Shown here in pieces: positions 44,740 to 55,845 of a stretch of 64,000 nt of DNA (position 1 is its first letter; each line of letters begins with the position of its first letter). A model generated the notes under the pieces. That model was not told the DNA's origin. It made no database searches and saw only the letters and a list, made by a program, of their open reading frames with translations. Made by a program: the position numbers and the translations under genes. The DNA is from Hypericum androsaemum (taxonomy: Eukaryota; Streptophyta; Magnoliopsida; Malpighiales; Hypericaceae), in the NCBI GenBank assembly GCA_963995505.1, contig OZ023196.1, positions 13,265,106 to 13,329,105 of the forward strand, written 5' to 3'.

Positions 44740-47100
44740 TCAAGGAGGATCGAAAGACCAATTTAGCACCGACCCACAAGCCACATCCTTAATTGCTTGG
44801 AGAATTAAGGAGATATCTTCGTCCCAAGAGAAGCCAGAGGCAATTACAAGATGCCACGCCTCAGTTGAAATCTTATCTTGTAAAGCGACATCAGGAGTCT
44901 CCATATCTGCTAACATCGAGAGAAGGCAAAGCCTCGATAAGGGCTTTTTCGAGGACTTCAACTTCAGGTTCTGCATCACGATTTCCTTCAGACCCGCGGC
45001 TTTGCACGTGAGCTTCCTAACATGGCAACTCGAGAGCATCGGTGTTGGCTGAAATGAATGGCGCTTGGTGACCTTCTTGACCACCAAATCAGCAGAGGGC
45101 AAGGGCGAAGCAGACAAACTAGAGTGAGAGGCTGCGATTCATCCACCACACCGGGAAGGAGCTGCTCGAACCAAGCATCCACCTCGCTGGGAGCCGACAT
45201 CACCACATCCACAAGCAAGAGATCGACCTCACTAGTGGCTGCAGCAACATCAAACAGCACCAGAGAAGAGCCATCATCATCGTTAACAAGAAGGCCACAA
45301 TCGACATCCATCGAAGACAGGGGAACAGCCACCGGCGAGGAAGGAATAACATCAAGTTGATCGATCACACAAACAACAGCTGGAATAGCCGCTGTGGAAT
45401 CACTATAGGGGAGCGCGACCTCCTCAAAATGATCATAAACAGGGGACTCAGAATCAATCTCCAAGCCAGCACCGAGAAGCCCTGCATCGACAGCACCAGG
45501 GGGGCCAACCACAACCAGATCAGCTCGCGCACAACTCAAAGAATCCTGCTTTTCTTCACCAAGGGCAACGATGGAACCAAACACATCTTGGTAACCCAAG
45601 TCCCAATCAGAATCAATAACACCATCCACCAATAACACCATCCACCAATAAAAAACACTTCCTTAAGACAAACATCATAGAACTCCGAACCAATTTTGAG
45701 ATTAAGTCTACAACAAACCTTTTCTAACCTAGCCGAGGAAATTTGAAGAAAAGCTACGTCGAGGCATTTCCGACTAGAGGTAAGCATGTGCACCGATTTG
45801 AAGTCGTCGAGGTTGGAGACCAACCATTCGAAGAAGACGAAGTTTCCAGACATGGAGAGGAATCCCCTGGATTTGCAACCAAAGGCAACGACTGGGAGAA
45901 CGAAATTTAGGAGACCAAGGAACAAAATCTTTGAAGAAAGGTTCTAATTTGATAACCCAATGTCGCATAACCTCAATTGAACCAAACGAAACGAGGATGA
46001 CGTCCCCTCCAAGCAACCGAGTATGAAACCCCTTGACGCCATAGTTGAAGAGGTCATTGCCGATGGATCTTGACTGTTTAACATCATGAAGAGTAGCCAC
46101 AGCACAACGATGTAGCCACACATCCCGCACCTCATCGGTAGGGCAATATTCAAGAGCAGATGAGCACATCACCGCCAGCTTAAGGCCCATGGGGACCTCC
46201 GGGAGGGGAGGTACAAGGGCGTCGACGAACGAACGGTCACACCTGGCCATGTTCAGAACAAGAGAGGACTGCAGGATCATCGAAGGGGATGAAGCGACTT
46301 TTTGACAACCACGATCGAAACGAGCCTTGGACACGAAAAAGCGTTTGTGCTCCATCCGGATCCCATTGGCCTTCAAAATGACGGTATCGGCCTCCACACT
46401 TAGACTATCTGCATCAGCGACCCAGCAACCCAGGGTCACGTAATAAACAATTAATTTCTCTCTCATCCATACCAAACTCAACCCTATTATATATTTTCCT
46501 ACCCACATCAGCAACACAGGGTCACAGAATATACAATTAATTTCTCTCTCATCCACATATTATCTATTATCAATTTTTGTTTATATAAAAATTATAATTA
46601 ATTTACGAAAATGATTATTTTATAATTATAAGAAGAAGAAATAAAATTAAGTAACAAAATTAATTATAACATTGGACTCTATTTAAAGAGATTTGAAAAT
46701 ACAAATTTACATATTATTTATTTTTAATTTTGTTAAAAATAACTTCAAGTTTTATAACCACACAAATAACATCCGAAAAAATCTATTTATACGAATAACA
46801 TTGTGCCAAGTGTCACAAACTAGATAGAAAAAAATATTATTTTATTGGGGGTCAAGGACGAGGGCGAGAATCACGTCTCGCCCTGGGGCAGTGGCCCTCC
46901 TCTCCCCCATTTTCGTTTTTCTTTTTTTTTTAATTTTTTTGTGCCACATCAGCGTGACCCTTACCCAAGGGTCACTGATATGGCTAGTCTTAGGGAACCC
47001 CGATAAACCAAAGAGCGAGTTCCGCTTTGATTTTTTGGCGATGTAGGCATCCACCACATCACAAAGCTTGATTTAACTATTCAATTTGAATCGTGGGCAC
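44740..47100 (-). pseudogene. LINE ORF1 remnant (RRM type), split by a Tourist MITE
   Basis: Minus strand. At about 47000-47070, VVDAYIAKKSKRNSLFG looks like the start of an RRM. After removing the MITE at 46403-46989, the end of the RRM follows as LKANGIRMEHKRFFVSKARFDRG (46310-46390). Next comes a DUF4283-like segment (LHRCAVATLHDVK, LGGDVILVSFGSIEVMRHWV, CLWLQIQGIPLHVW at 45900-46150). Then, after frame changes, an acidic linker (44990-45640) leads to a basic tail HVRKLTCKAAGLKEIV and SFDPP ending at 44740. RRM plus DUF4283-like order is known for plant L1-type ORF1. Several frameshifts are present and no ORF2 follows. Confidence 0.72.
46403..46989. mobile_element. Tourist/PIF-Harbinger-type MITE, copy 2
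   Basis: A 587-bp element flanked by TTA (46400-46402 and 46990-46992). Terminal repeats are GACTATCTGCATCAGCGACC on the left against the complement of GATATGGCTAGTC and GGGTCACTGATATGG on the right. The interior matches copy 1 at 20611-21166, including the internal duplication around ACAATTAATTTCTCTCTC. It interrupts the RRM-coding part of a LINE ORF1 on the minus strand. Confidence 0.92.
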
Positions 47101-47104
47101 GCCC

Positions 47105-48055
47105 AACCGCAACTCAATTCTTACCAATAATGTTGCAAATTTTTCATGGACATCATTTCCAAAAAAAGTTATGAATTGAATTTTCTAGTCGGTGGCTAAT
47201 GGAGCCAATGGGTAAGACGACAATTATGGAAGAGCAAATCCTCGAAAGGAGGAGCCAATTGCTAAAGCCAAAACAACAAAGTGGCCCAGCCCCAGAGACC
47301 AGAATCTTATCTGGTAAAAGTAGGGGCAACAAATGAAATTCAAAATTTATAAGAGAAAAAATATTGTGGTTTTTCGTTTGAAATCAGAAAAAAATTATTA
47401 TAAGCGTAAATGATCATACTACATGATAATAAGTAAATAATTTTCTAATTTCTATAATAAAAAATTAATTCTATGACACACGGCTATGGGCTACCACATA
47501 ATTCTATAGAAATCTGATTGATTTCTTTTAAAATTAATTGGATGATAAAAAAGTTCTAGGAGGATACTATATTTGTTAGATATATGCCATATCATTGAAC
47601 TGTGAGATTTGCATGTGAGATTTGCTTTCTACCATGTTTCACTTTTTTATCTCTTAATTAATGAGCCAATTATCTTATTGTTAATTAATCTTCTTATCTA
47701 CTACAGTCATTCTTAGAACTTCTAATCCATCTTTTTAGAAAGAAAAAAACTTTCAAAAAGTCTAGGAAGAGATGGATTTTTACTTTTTTTTAAATATGTT
47801 ATGTAGTATGCATGGTGATTTGTGCGCAATGTGAGATGTTGAGGCATTACCGGTCATCAAAAATCTGTCCCAAGATTTAGTTATCCCATTTATCAAATAA
47901 AAAAAATCACACACAACAGTGATAACGCCAACAAACAACTAAATTAACTATAGATAACGTTATTTTATCTAATCAAAATTGACCGTCCTCTTAACCTACA
48001 AATATGTCTAAATATCTTCCTGTACTATGTTAATATCATAGCATCTAAATTATTA
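47105..48055. other. Intergenic DNA, no gene recognised
   Basis: AT-rich DNA between two LINE remnants. No gene or defined element was recognised. Confidence 0.5.
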
Positions 48056-48060
48056 ATAGG

Positions 48061-50756
48061 ACCTTTATTGTTCTTATCCCGAAGATTCCTAATCCTTGCA
48101 CCATTCATGGTTTTAGGCCTATTAGTTTGTGTAATTTTGCTTACAAAGTGTATTCCAAAGTTCTTGCGAATAGACTTAGGCCTTGCATGGTTTTTTTAAT
48201 CTCCGAATGTCATGGTGCATTTGTCAAAGGTAGGTCTATCCAGGACAATGTGATCATTGCCCATGAGGCTTTCCATTGCCTCCGCACTGCCGCTAGGAAG
48301 AAAAATAATTCTATGGCCATAAAACTTGATTTGAAAAAAGCTTATGATTTGGTCAATTGAAAATTTTTGGAGTCGGTCATGAGACGACTTGGTTTTCCTG
48401 AGAAGTGGATTATGTGTACTATGAGCTGCATTACTTCTAGTTCTTATAGTATTTTATTCAATGGTCAACCCCTACCTTGGTTCCCCTCTTATCGTGGTAT
48501 AAGACAAGGTGATCCCCTTTCACCTTTCTTGTTCCTTTTTATCTCTGACGCATTTGCTCATTTTGTCATTCAGGCTAAGAATGTGGGGGAGATTGAAGGG
48601 TTTGCTTTTAACAGGCATTGTCCCTCTCTTACCCATATTCTTTTTGCTGATGATACATTGCTGTTTGGTAAAGCCAGTGTCCGTGAAGCTACTAAGCTTA
48701 AAGAGCTGCTTGTGAAGTTTTCTAACGCTTCTGGTCAGGAGATAAATTTTGATAAATCAAGTATTTGTTTTGCCAAATGGGAGAGTGCTCCCAACATGCA
48801 GGCAATTTCAGAGATTTTGGAGATGAAGCTAATGAAAGCGGATGATAAGTACTTGGGTTTACCATCCTTCTGGGGTAGATCCAAAAGAGACGCCTTGAAC
48901 TTCATCTTGGAAAGGATGATTAGCAGAACTACGAGTTGGAAACAGAAGCTCCTTTCCACTACGGGAAGGGAAGTACTTATTAAGGCTGTTCTTTCAGCTA
49001 TACCGTGCTACACTGTGCAATGCTTGATGTTTCCCTCTACTTTCATAACTAAGCTTAATGGTTTGATTTCCAGGTTTTGGTGGTCAGGTGATGTTAGTGT
49101 GAATAAAATACATTGGCGTAGTTGGAGCAAGCTTTCTGTTTCTAAAAATTCTGGCGGTTTAGGTTTTAAGGACCTAAAGGTCTTCAATACTGCTTTGCTT
49201 GCCAAACAGGTTTGGAGACTCTATTCCAATCAGGATTTTATTTGCTTCAGGGTTTTGAAGGGTCTGTACTTTCCTAGTGGTGAGTTACTGAGTGCCAGTA
49301 AGGGCTCTAGACCATCTTGGGTTTGGAACAGCCTTCTTGCTGGACAAGCTGCTATTAAGGATGATATCTTGGTAAGGATTGGTAATATTCTTACCACTAG
49401 TATTTGGAATGATTCGTGGATTCCAGGAGTGCCCGGGTTTAAACCAAGTCCCAAGGGAGTGGTTCCTTGGGATGTTTCCTCGGTTGCTGATCTAATCTGT
49501 TTGTCCACTGGTAGTTGGAAAACTGATATGTTGCTTGATCTGTTCTCCCCATAGGAGCAAACTGCAATTAGTAAGATCCTAGTTTGTCGTGCAGGAACTC
49601 CTGATAAAGCTATATGGCACCATTCTACTGACGGCTCTTTTACTGTTAAAAAAGGCTATCAGATTTTTAAAGCTCAGGCTGATCTTCGTGTCCCTGTAGC
49701 TGCCACTAATCCTAAATTCTCTCTTGTTGGTGCAGGTTTTTGGCGTAAGTTGTGGTTGGTGGCTGCTCAACCAAAGGTCTTACATTTTGTTTAGAGAGCT
49801 GCTCAAAATTGTCTTCCAACAATAGCGAATTTGCACTGGAGAGACTTAAATCCTTCTCCACTTTACAAACTTTGTTGTTTGGCGGATGAATCTGTCGAAC
49901 ATCTCCTGTTTGAATGCTCTTATGTCCGGGCGGCTTGGTTTGGCAGCCCCTTTGGCCTTTTGTTCGATCCCTTTGTGCATTTCAGTTTTACGGGTTGGTT
50001 GAATGCTTTGTTTGATGTTTCTCCCTCAGCTTCGAATGGGAGAATGTTGTCTTTTGCTGTGCATATGTGTTGGTCTATTTGGTTATCTAGGAACAAGTTT
50101 ATTTTTGATGATCTTGAACCTGATCCTCGAGGTATTGTTATTCAAGCCTCTTACTTTTGTGATGAAACTTTGCAGAACTTAGGTTCTATAAGGCACGTCG
50201 CTTTGGGTCTCAACTCTACTACAACTTCTTGGACTGCTCCGGACCTCAAAATCTTGAAGTTCAACTGTGATGCATCCTGGTTCGAAGATTCATCTTCCTC
50301 GGGTATTGCATCGGTTGTTAGAAACTCGAATGGCCTTCTTCTTGAAGGTCAGGCTTCGCGAATAGCAGCTTCCTCTTCACTAGAAGCTGAAATTCTTGCC
50401 CTTCAAGCTACTATCAGGCTTATCCAACTTCGCTTTGATCAAGTGGCAACGACGATCGATACTGATTGTCGGCTAGCATACATCTTCTTGACGGAACCTC
50501 ACCCTCACGTCCCTTGGCAACTCGAGACGCTAATCCTGGATCTCCGAGAAGATTTGTGCTTGCTCCCGCTTTGTACTCTTAACCTTATTAGCCGTCTGCA
50601 AAATCATGTTGCTGATTGGGTTTGCAAGAATTGTAGACTTGGTACTTTACCTGAGAACTGACTTAGCATCCATCCACTTGAGCTTGATGCTCTTTTGTAT
50701 TCTGACTTTCCGACCTAGGTCGTTTTAATACTACGAGGTTTTTTCTCAAAAAAAAA
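48061..50756 (+). pseudogene. 5'-truncated L1-type LINE: RT, zf-RVT and RNase H in one frame with three nonsense codons
   Basis: One continuous frame runs from about 48061 (TFIVLIPKI) to the stop at 50659, interrupted only by TGA 48358 (Trp expected in LVN-KFLESV), TAG 49552 (Gln expected) and TAG 49792 (Trp expected in LHFV-RAAQ). RT motifs: SIQDNVIIAHEAFH, YRGIRQGDPLSPFLF and catalytic FADDTLLF. Then zf-RVT CCLADESVEHLLFEC, and RNase H with NCDASWF, SLEAEILAL and IDTDCRLAY. A 3' tail of about 85 bp ends in nine A at 50748-50756. Endonuclease and ORF1 are absent. No TSD could be fixed. Confidence 0.94.
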
Positions 50757-50786
50757 TTATTTTTTCCAAATCTTTCTTTTTCTTGT

Positions 50787-50856
50787 CATGTCCGGGTACT
50801 TTTCCCCCACCCCAGACATGTCCCGGATACTTTCCCCCACCCCAACCATGTCCCGG
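50787..50856. repeat. 30-bp tandem repeat next to the LINE 3' end
   Basis: CATGTCC begins at 50787, 50817 and 50847, with CGGATACTTTCCCCCACCCC-like units between (30-bp period, about two and a half copies). Confidence 0.85.
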
Positions 50857-50990
50857 AAAAAGTCCAAAAAGGCCAGATTTTTCAACTGACCTCCAACGTT
50901 CCAACAGTAAAATATTGTCGATGTCATCATACAATAAAAAATCTAGTACATTGTATTGAGTTCTTTGAACTCAGGCCAATATTATACCGC

Positions 50991-50991
<1 letters not shown>

Positions 50992-51022
<31 letters not shown>

Positions 51023-51393
51023 TATACATATACATATATACATACACATATACATATACACAAGGGCGGGGCCAGAAAATTTGGGGAATTGAGACAATAT
51101 AATTTTTTTCAAAAAGTTCAACGTATGTAATTATAATATTTATAATTTTTTTAGTTGATTGCTTTATTATTTATGGTAGTATAGTTAAACTAATTAAGAT
51201 CTTATAATATATATTAAAAGATTAAAGAATGCCTAATTTTTTTTAAGATTTGATTTCAATTTTTACGTTGATTAATTTTTTAATGAGGTCAATTTCTAAT
51301 TTTATTGGGGACGTACATTAAAAAATATACCTAGTTATCAAAAAAAATTAAGTGGGGACAATTGCCCCACAATGCTCGGGGTCCCTCCGCCCC

Positions 51394-51471
<78 letters not shown>

Positions 51472-51490
51472 CATATACACAGATATACAT
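50992..51490. repeat. (CATATA)n/(TA)n microsatellite split by a MITE
   Basis: ACATAC/ACATAT repeats occupy about 50992-51061, and a TA run with ACATATAC variants occupies about 51395-51507. The two parts are separated by the MITE at 51063-51394, which appears to have inserted into one pre-existing microsatellite. Confidence 0.85.
51063..51394. mobile_element. hAT-like MITE with GGGGCGG termini
   Basis: Left end AGGGCGGGGCCAGAAAAT and right end CCTCCGCCCCT are inverted, with the inner pair TTGAGACAAT/ATTGCCCC only weakly matched. The GGGGCGGAGCCAG-type terminus is common among plant hAT MITEs. Flanks are microsatellite, so the TSD cannot be read with confidence. Confidence 0.65.
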
Positions 51491-51509
51491 ATACATATAT
51501 ATACACATG

Positions 51510-52215
51510 GTTGCTGGAAAGCGTATGGTGAGATCGAGGAAGTTAGAGTAGTATGTTATATAGTTGGCTCACCGTGAGCTTTCTTTCGCCCTAAAATTTT
51601 CCATATAAATCTTTATATGTTCTGTATTGTCATTGTGATATAAATTACTAACAAGATGAACAGCCTCGTACGAAGTAATTTTTTTTCCAGGTATTTCACC
51701 TCTCTAACTTTAACTCGAAATAATATCAATAATCGTATCATCATCTGTTTTGTTACCTCCCTGCCACCTCACATAGTCTAGCCTTATTATAGCTGTATCA
51801 CCCACGGCCTTATCAATAATTTATTGATCCACATTGCAATATCAAATTTTTATTTATAAATTACTTGATATTCGGGTATTCACTTGATCGACTGATCCAA
51901 ATAAATAGCTAAGATTTTTGAATGGTATCAAAAGCTCAATGACCAGTTTTTTATGTCAAAATTTATTGATGGGCATTTTTTTGAATGCAAACTCTGATTT
52001 TCAGAATCGAGTACTGTCGGATAATATTTTTTTACGGGTCAACATTGCAACAATAAATTGTTTTAAAGTACAGGACCAAACTAGCCAAGCCACGTTAGCC
52101 TAAACCAAAAATTTTAATTCCAAAGTTTCAAAATCGTCCCCTACTTATAGGCCCTCTGCCCCCTCCCAAATCTCCTCATCCCATCTCATCTACAGTCTCT
52201 TCCATTCTCTCTTTA
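51510..52215. other. Region upstream of the XTH gene
   Basis: AT-rich sequence becoming pyrimidine-rich from about 52140. TACTTATAGG near 52143 could serve as a weak TATA element for the XTH transcript. No other gene was seen. Confidence 0.4.
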
Positions 52216-52218
52216 GAG

Positions 52219-52293
52219 GTAATCTCTCTTTCTCTCTCTATGTCGCCATTTTTGGGGCTCCAAGTTCTGATTCTTTGTCTCTGTATATTGCAG
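52219..52293 (+). promoter_or_regulatory. Possible 75-nt intron in the XTH 5' leader
   Basis: The donor GAG|GTAATC at 52219 and acceptor TATATTGCAG at 52293 bound a pyrimidine-rich 75-nt stretch that ends 5 nt before the XTH ATG. It contains an upstream ATG at 52240 that opens an overlapping out-of-frame 110-codon reading frame. Splicing would remove this ATG, so retention versus splicing could set translation. No transcript evidence is available. Confidence 0.45.
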
Positions 52294-52298
52294 AAACA

Positions 52299-55220
52299 AT
52301 GGCGTGTCCTAAAACATGTAACGTGTCCTTCCTGCTCGTGTTCATGGCGGTTGTGTCCAGAGCAATGGGAGCTGCACCCAAAAGACCGGTGGCTGTTCCG
52401 TTTGGGAGGAACTACGCCCCCACTTGGGCATTTGACCATATCAAGTACTTCAATGGCGGCTCCCAGATTGAGCTCTCCTTGGACAAATACACTGGTACGT
52501 ACATTTTGTTATAATCAAACCCGCATCGGTAACCATCTCTGGAGTTCGAGCTATAGAAAACATTCGTGTTAAATATTTATTGGAAGAATTTTGACGCTGT
52601 TTTTAAATTCTACCAAACTCAAATCTAAATTAGTCAGTATAGTTGGCTCAATAATATATAGTTGGCTCAATAATATATAATATAAATATTTATTGCGAGT
52701 CATTTTTTGAGGGGTTTTATTGCGAGTCACTTCGACTGGATACACAATGTATAAACAAAAATAGTTAAACCCGTATTATTTTTTATATTTAATGTATCGA
52801 TTACAGAGTCTCCCGGCCCCGGTTAACGGATATTTGGTTGACAAAATCGTTTTCATCAAATAGAACGAGTTTTTCCGGTGGAGAAAATATTTTCCAGCTT
52901 TAAAAAAAATATATTTCCATTAAAAAATGTCTCTGAAATTTTCCAGGACAAGAGAGATCATTATTTTTTTTCTGAATTAATATGTTGGTTCCCGTGTTAA
53001 TAAATGAGGCATTATTTATTTGTGGTTCACAGGTACCGGCTTCCAATCAAAAGGGTCCTACTTGTTTGGACATTTTAGCATGCAGATCAAGTTGGTTCCT
53101 GGGGATTCAGCCGGAACCGTCACCGCCTTCTATGTTAGTATTTTTCATGTTAGATTGAAAATGGGATAATTATTAATTAGAGTTCTTTTTTTGAGGAATA
53201 TTAATTAGAGTTCTTCATTTGAACTAATATATTTTTTTTTATTTCGGGTCATGTGTTTACGCAGCTATCTTCTCAGAACTCGGAGCACGACGAGATAGAT
53301 TTCGAGTTTTTGGGAAACAGAACCGGGCAGCCATACATTCTGCAGACCAATGTGTTCACTGGGGGTCAAGGAAACAGGGAGCAGAGGATTTACCTCTGGT
53401 TTGACCCCTCCAAAGAGTATCATGAGTATTCTGTCCTCTGGAACATGTACCAAATTGTGTAAGTACACTAAACCTCGTTGATGTTTAAATGCATAATTTT
53501 TTGTGTATAAATGTTTTATTTAAGACATTACTGACCATTATTGAAGTGAAGTCTATACGAAGTATTTATCTTACAATATTTTCTTTATATACAAGACTTA
53601 AATTGAGGTAAATAATTAAGTTGTGAAGTGTTGAACCAAACAAATCCTAGGTGGGGTCCTTGAGACATAAAAATTCAAAGGACGGACCATTTTTGGAAAA
53701 ATTGTATACGGAATGTTTATAAAATTGGTTATAATTTTATAAAGTGATAATTTTATGATAAATTTTATTATATTTATTTTATCTATTTTGATTTTAATGA
53801 AAGATCAGTAGTTCAACTATTACTACTCGGTATTTGGATCAGGGATTTTTTCTCAAATAGGTAAAAAATATACATATTTTTCCTATATAGGTAAAAAGTT
53901 ATATATATTCCCAAAATAGGTCGAAAGATTTTTTATTATTAAAAAACTTTGAAGAAGGCGCCCTCTCCAAATGGCGCCTCGACAACGCAGTCGAGGCGCC
54001 ATTTGGAGAGGGCGCCTTCTTTAAAATTTTTTAATATTAAAAAATCTTTCGACCTATTTTGAGAATATGTATAACTTTTTACCTATATAGGGAAAATATG
54101 TATATTTTTTACCTATTTGAGAAAAAATCCTTTGGATCACCATCGCCCCTACTGAGTTTTAGACAACCAAATCTAGCATGATTTATGCTCAATCCCTTTT
54201 TAGTCCCAGTTTTTAAATATTGATTCCTCAATTACGTTTGAGCTGGACGACACCCTTTTTGCACCCTTTTTTATGATTTCAAAATTCAGAAATGATCCAA
54301 TCACGGAGTTGGGTCATCAATTACCGTGCAATCCTTACATTTAATGGATTATTAAATTCGACAATCGGCATCTTAATTGATTGCTAATCCAATTAGGCTC
54401 ACCACGTGACAGCTTCATGTGCAACATCTTAATTGTAATAACGTGCACCTTAGCTTCCCAAAACCTTATTTTATAGCCCTTAAACCTAATCACAATCAAT
54501 CAATCATCTAAATTAGTCCGACACCCAAATACCCAATCAGGATTACGATACTTGTAAGAGAATTCAATATTTTATATATAAAAATGTGACGCTGCTCGAT
54601 TTTGAAGTTAGTCGTTGCTCGTAAAAATGGTCACAGCTTCGCAGAAGTTTTTCGGATACCCACTAGTCGGATCCCAACTAACCAATCTGATCTAGGTCTA
54701 GGTGGCATGGATTACAATACTCCTAAACAATTGGTAACGGAGCTCGACAATGTTCGAGTTTAAATTTATTTGTTTACTTACTAATATACAGCAACATTGC
54801 AGCTTCTTTGTGGATCAGACCCCAATAAGGGTGTTCAAGAACTGCAAGGACTTGGGCGTGAAGTTCCCATTCAACCAGCCCATGAAGATCTACTCGAGCC
54901 TCTGGAACGCTGACGACTGGGCCACACGAGGCGGCCTCGAGAAGACCAACTGGGCCAACGCCCCCTTCATCGCCTCCTACAAAAGCTTCCACGTCGACGG
55001 CTGCGAGGCCTCGGTGGAGGCCAAGTACTGTGCCACCCAGGGCAAGAGATGGTGGGACCAGAAGGAGTTCCAAGACCTTGATTCCTACCAGTACAGGAGG
55101 CTTAGATCGGTCCGGAGCCAGTACACCATTTACAACTACTGCACCGACAGGTCCAGATATCCAACAGTTCCACCCGAGTGCAAGAGGGACAGAGACATTT
55201 TGAGGAACAATAGGGCTTGA
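52299..55220 (+). CDS. XTH: Xyloglucan endotransglucosylase/hydrolase
   Basis: Secreted cell-wall enzyme of family GH16 that cuts and religates xyloglucan. Four exons: 52299-52494, 53033-53133, 53265-53458 and 54803-55220, all GT/AG, encoding 302 residues (family norm 280-340). Residues 1 to about 24 form a signal peptide. The catalytic motif [10 protein letters not shown] spans 107-116, with nucleophile Glu109 and acid/base Glu113, followed at once by the N-glycosylation site NRT (117-119). The C-terminal extension carries the four conserved cysteines ([28 protein letters not shown]). The strong match of [14 protein letters not shown] and [10 protein letters not shown] suggests group I/II, near XTH4/5-type members, so transglucosylase activity is expected. 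Introns 1 and 2 carry tiny insertion footprints and intron 3 a palindromic MITE; coding is intact. Confidence 0.96.
53842..54130. mobile_element. Near-palindromic MITE in XTH intron 3, 9-bp TSD
   Basis: A 289-bp element with duplications TTTGGATCA (53833-53841 and 54131-54139). It begins GGGATTTTTTCTCAAATAGG and ends with the complement. The arms are almost identical over more than 130 bp, meeting at a GC-rich centre GCGCCTCGACAACGCAGTC. Transcribed RNA would fold into a long hairpin. The 9-bp TSD points to Mutator-type mobilisation. It lies 672 nt before exon 4. Confidence 0.93.
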
Positions 55221-55224
55221 AATT

Positions 55225-55840
55225 TGAGAAATTGAGGTTAAATGGTATCCATATTTAGAGCTTATTGGTTATATTGCTCATGTAATTGAGAAGCTTTACT
55301 TGTGGTTCAAGAAAGGGTTTACACTATGTTTCGCAATTGTATCATCTGGATGCAAATATGTAGAGCATGTGAGTGAGGTTGGTGACATTTTGTTTTAATA
55401 TTACCAAAAGAATAATGAAATTGAGTTTGACAAAGTATCTGAGGTCTTTACTTTTTTTTGTCTTAATTGTGGCCAAAAAACTTTGTTTTATAAAAATGGA
55501 ATACATTATATATGCTAAAAGGAAAAAAAAACAACACAAAAAATATGACTAAATAATTGTAGAGACTACAAGCACCAACGAGCAGAAGTAGTTTTATTAT
55601 TTGGTAGCCAAAGTGGTATCTGGAATAAAACATAAGCATTTTCATGATTTAAAGAAAAGTCACCAAATAAATATTTTTACATTAGTAACCAAACAAACTT
55701 ACAACGGTATTCAATGTACTGGTACGCTAACGAGCACTTAGATCATCTAATTTAGGTTGTTCGGCATAAACTCAAGATCTCTGATACTTGGAAACCAATG
55801 GTTGATCATTGGAACCGGCTACCAGCAGAATGCTGGTCTG
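55225..55840. other. Convergent 3' regions of XTH and PP2C
   Basis: The two genes point toward each other here. The sequence is AT-rich, with AATAATGAAAT near 55410 as a possible XTH polyadenylation element. No further gene was seen. Confidence 0.5.
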
Positions 55841-55845
55841 GTCTA

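Noticed and set aside
45058..45360. Plus-strand open frame of 100 codons rich in Ser and Thr
   Set aside because: It overlaps, in antisense, the LINE ORF1 linker on the minus strand, which explains the open frame better.
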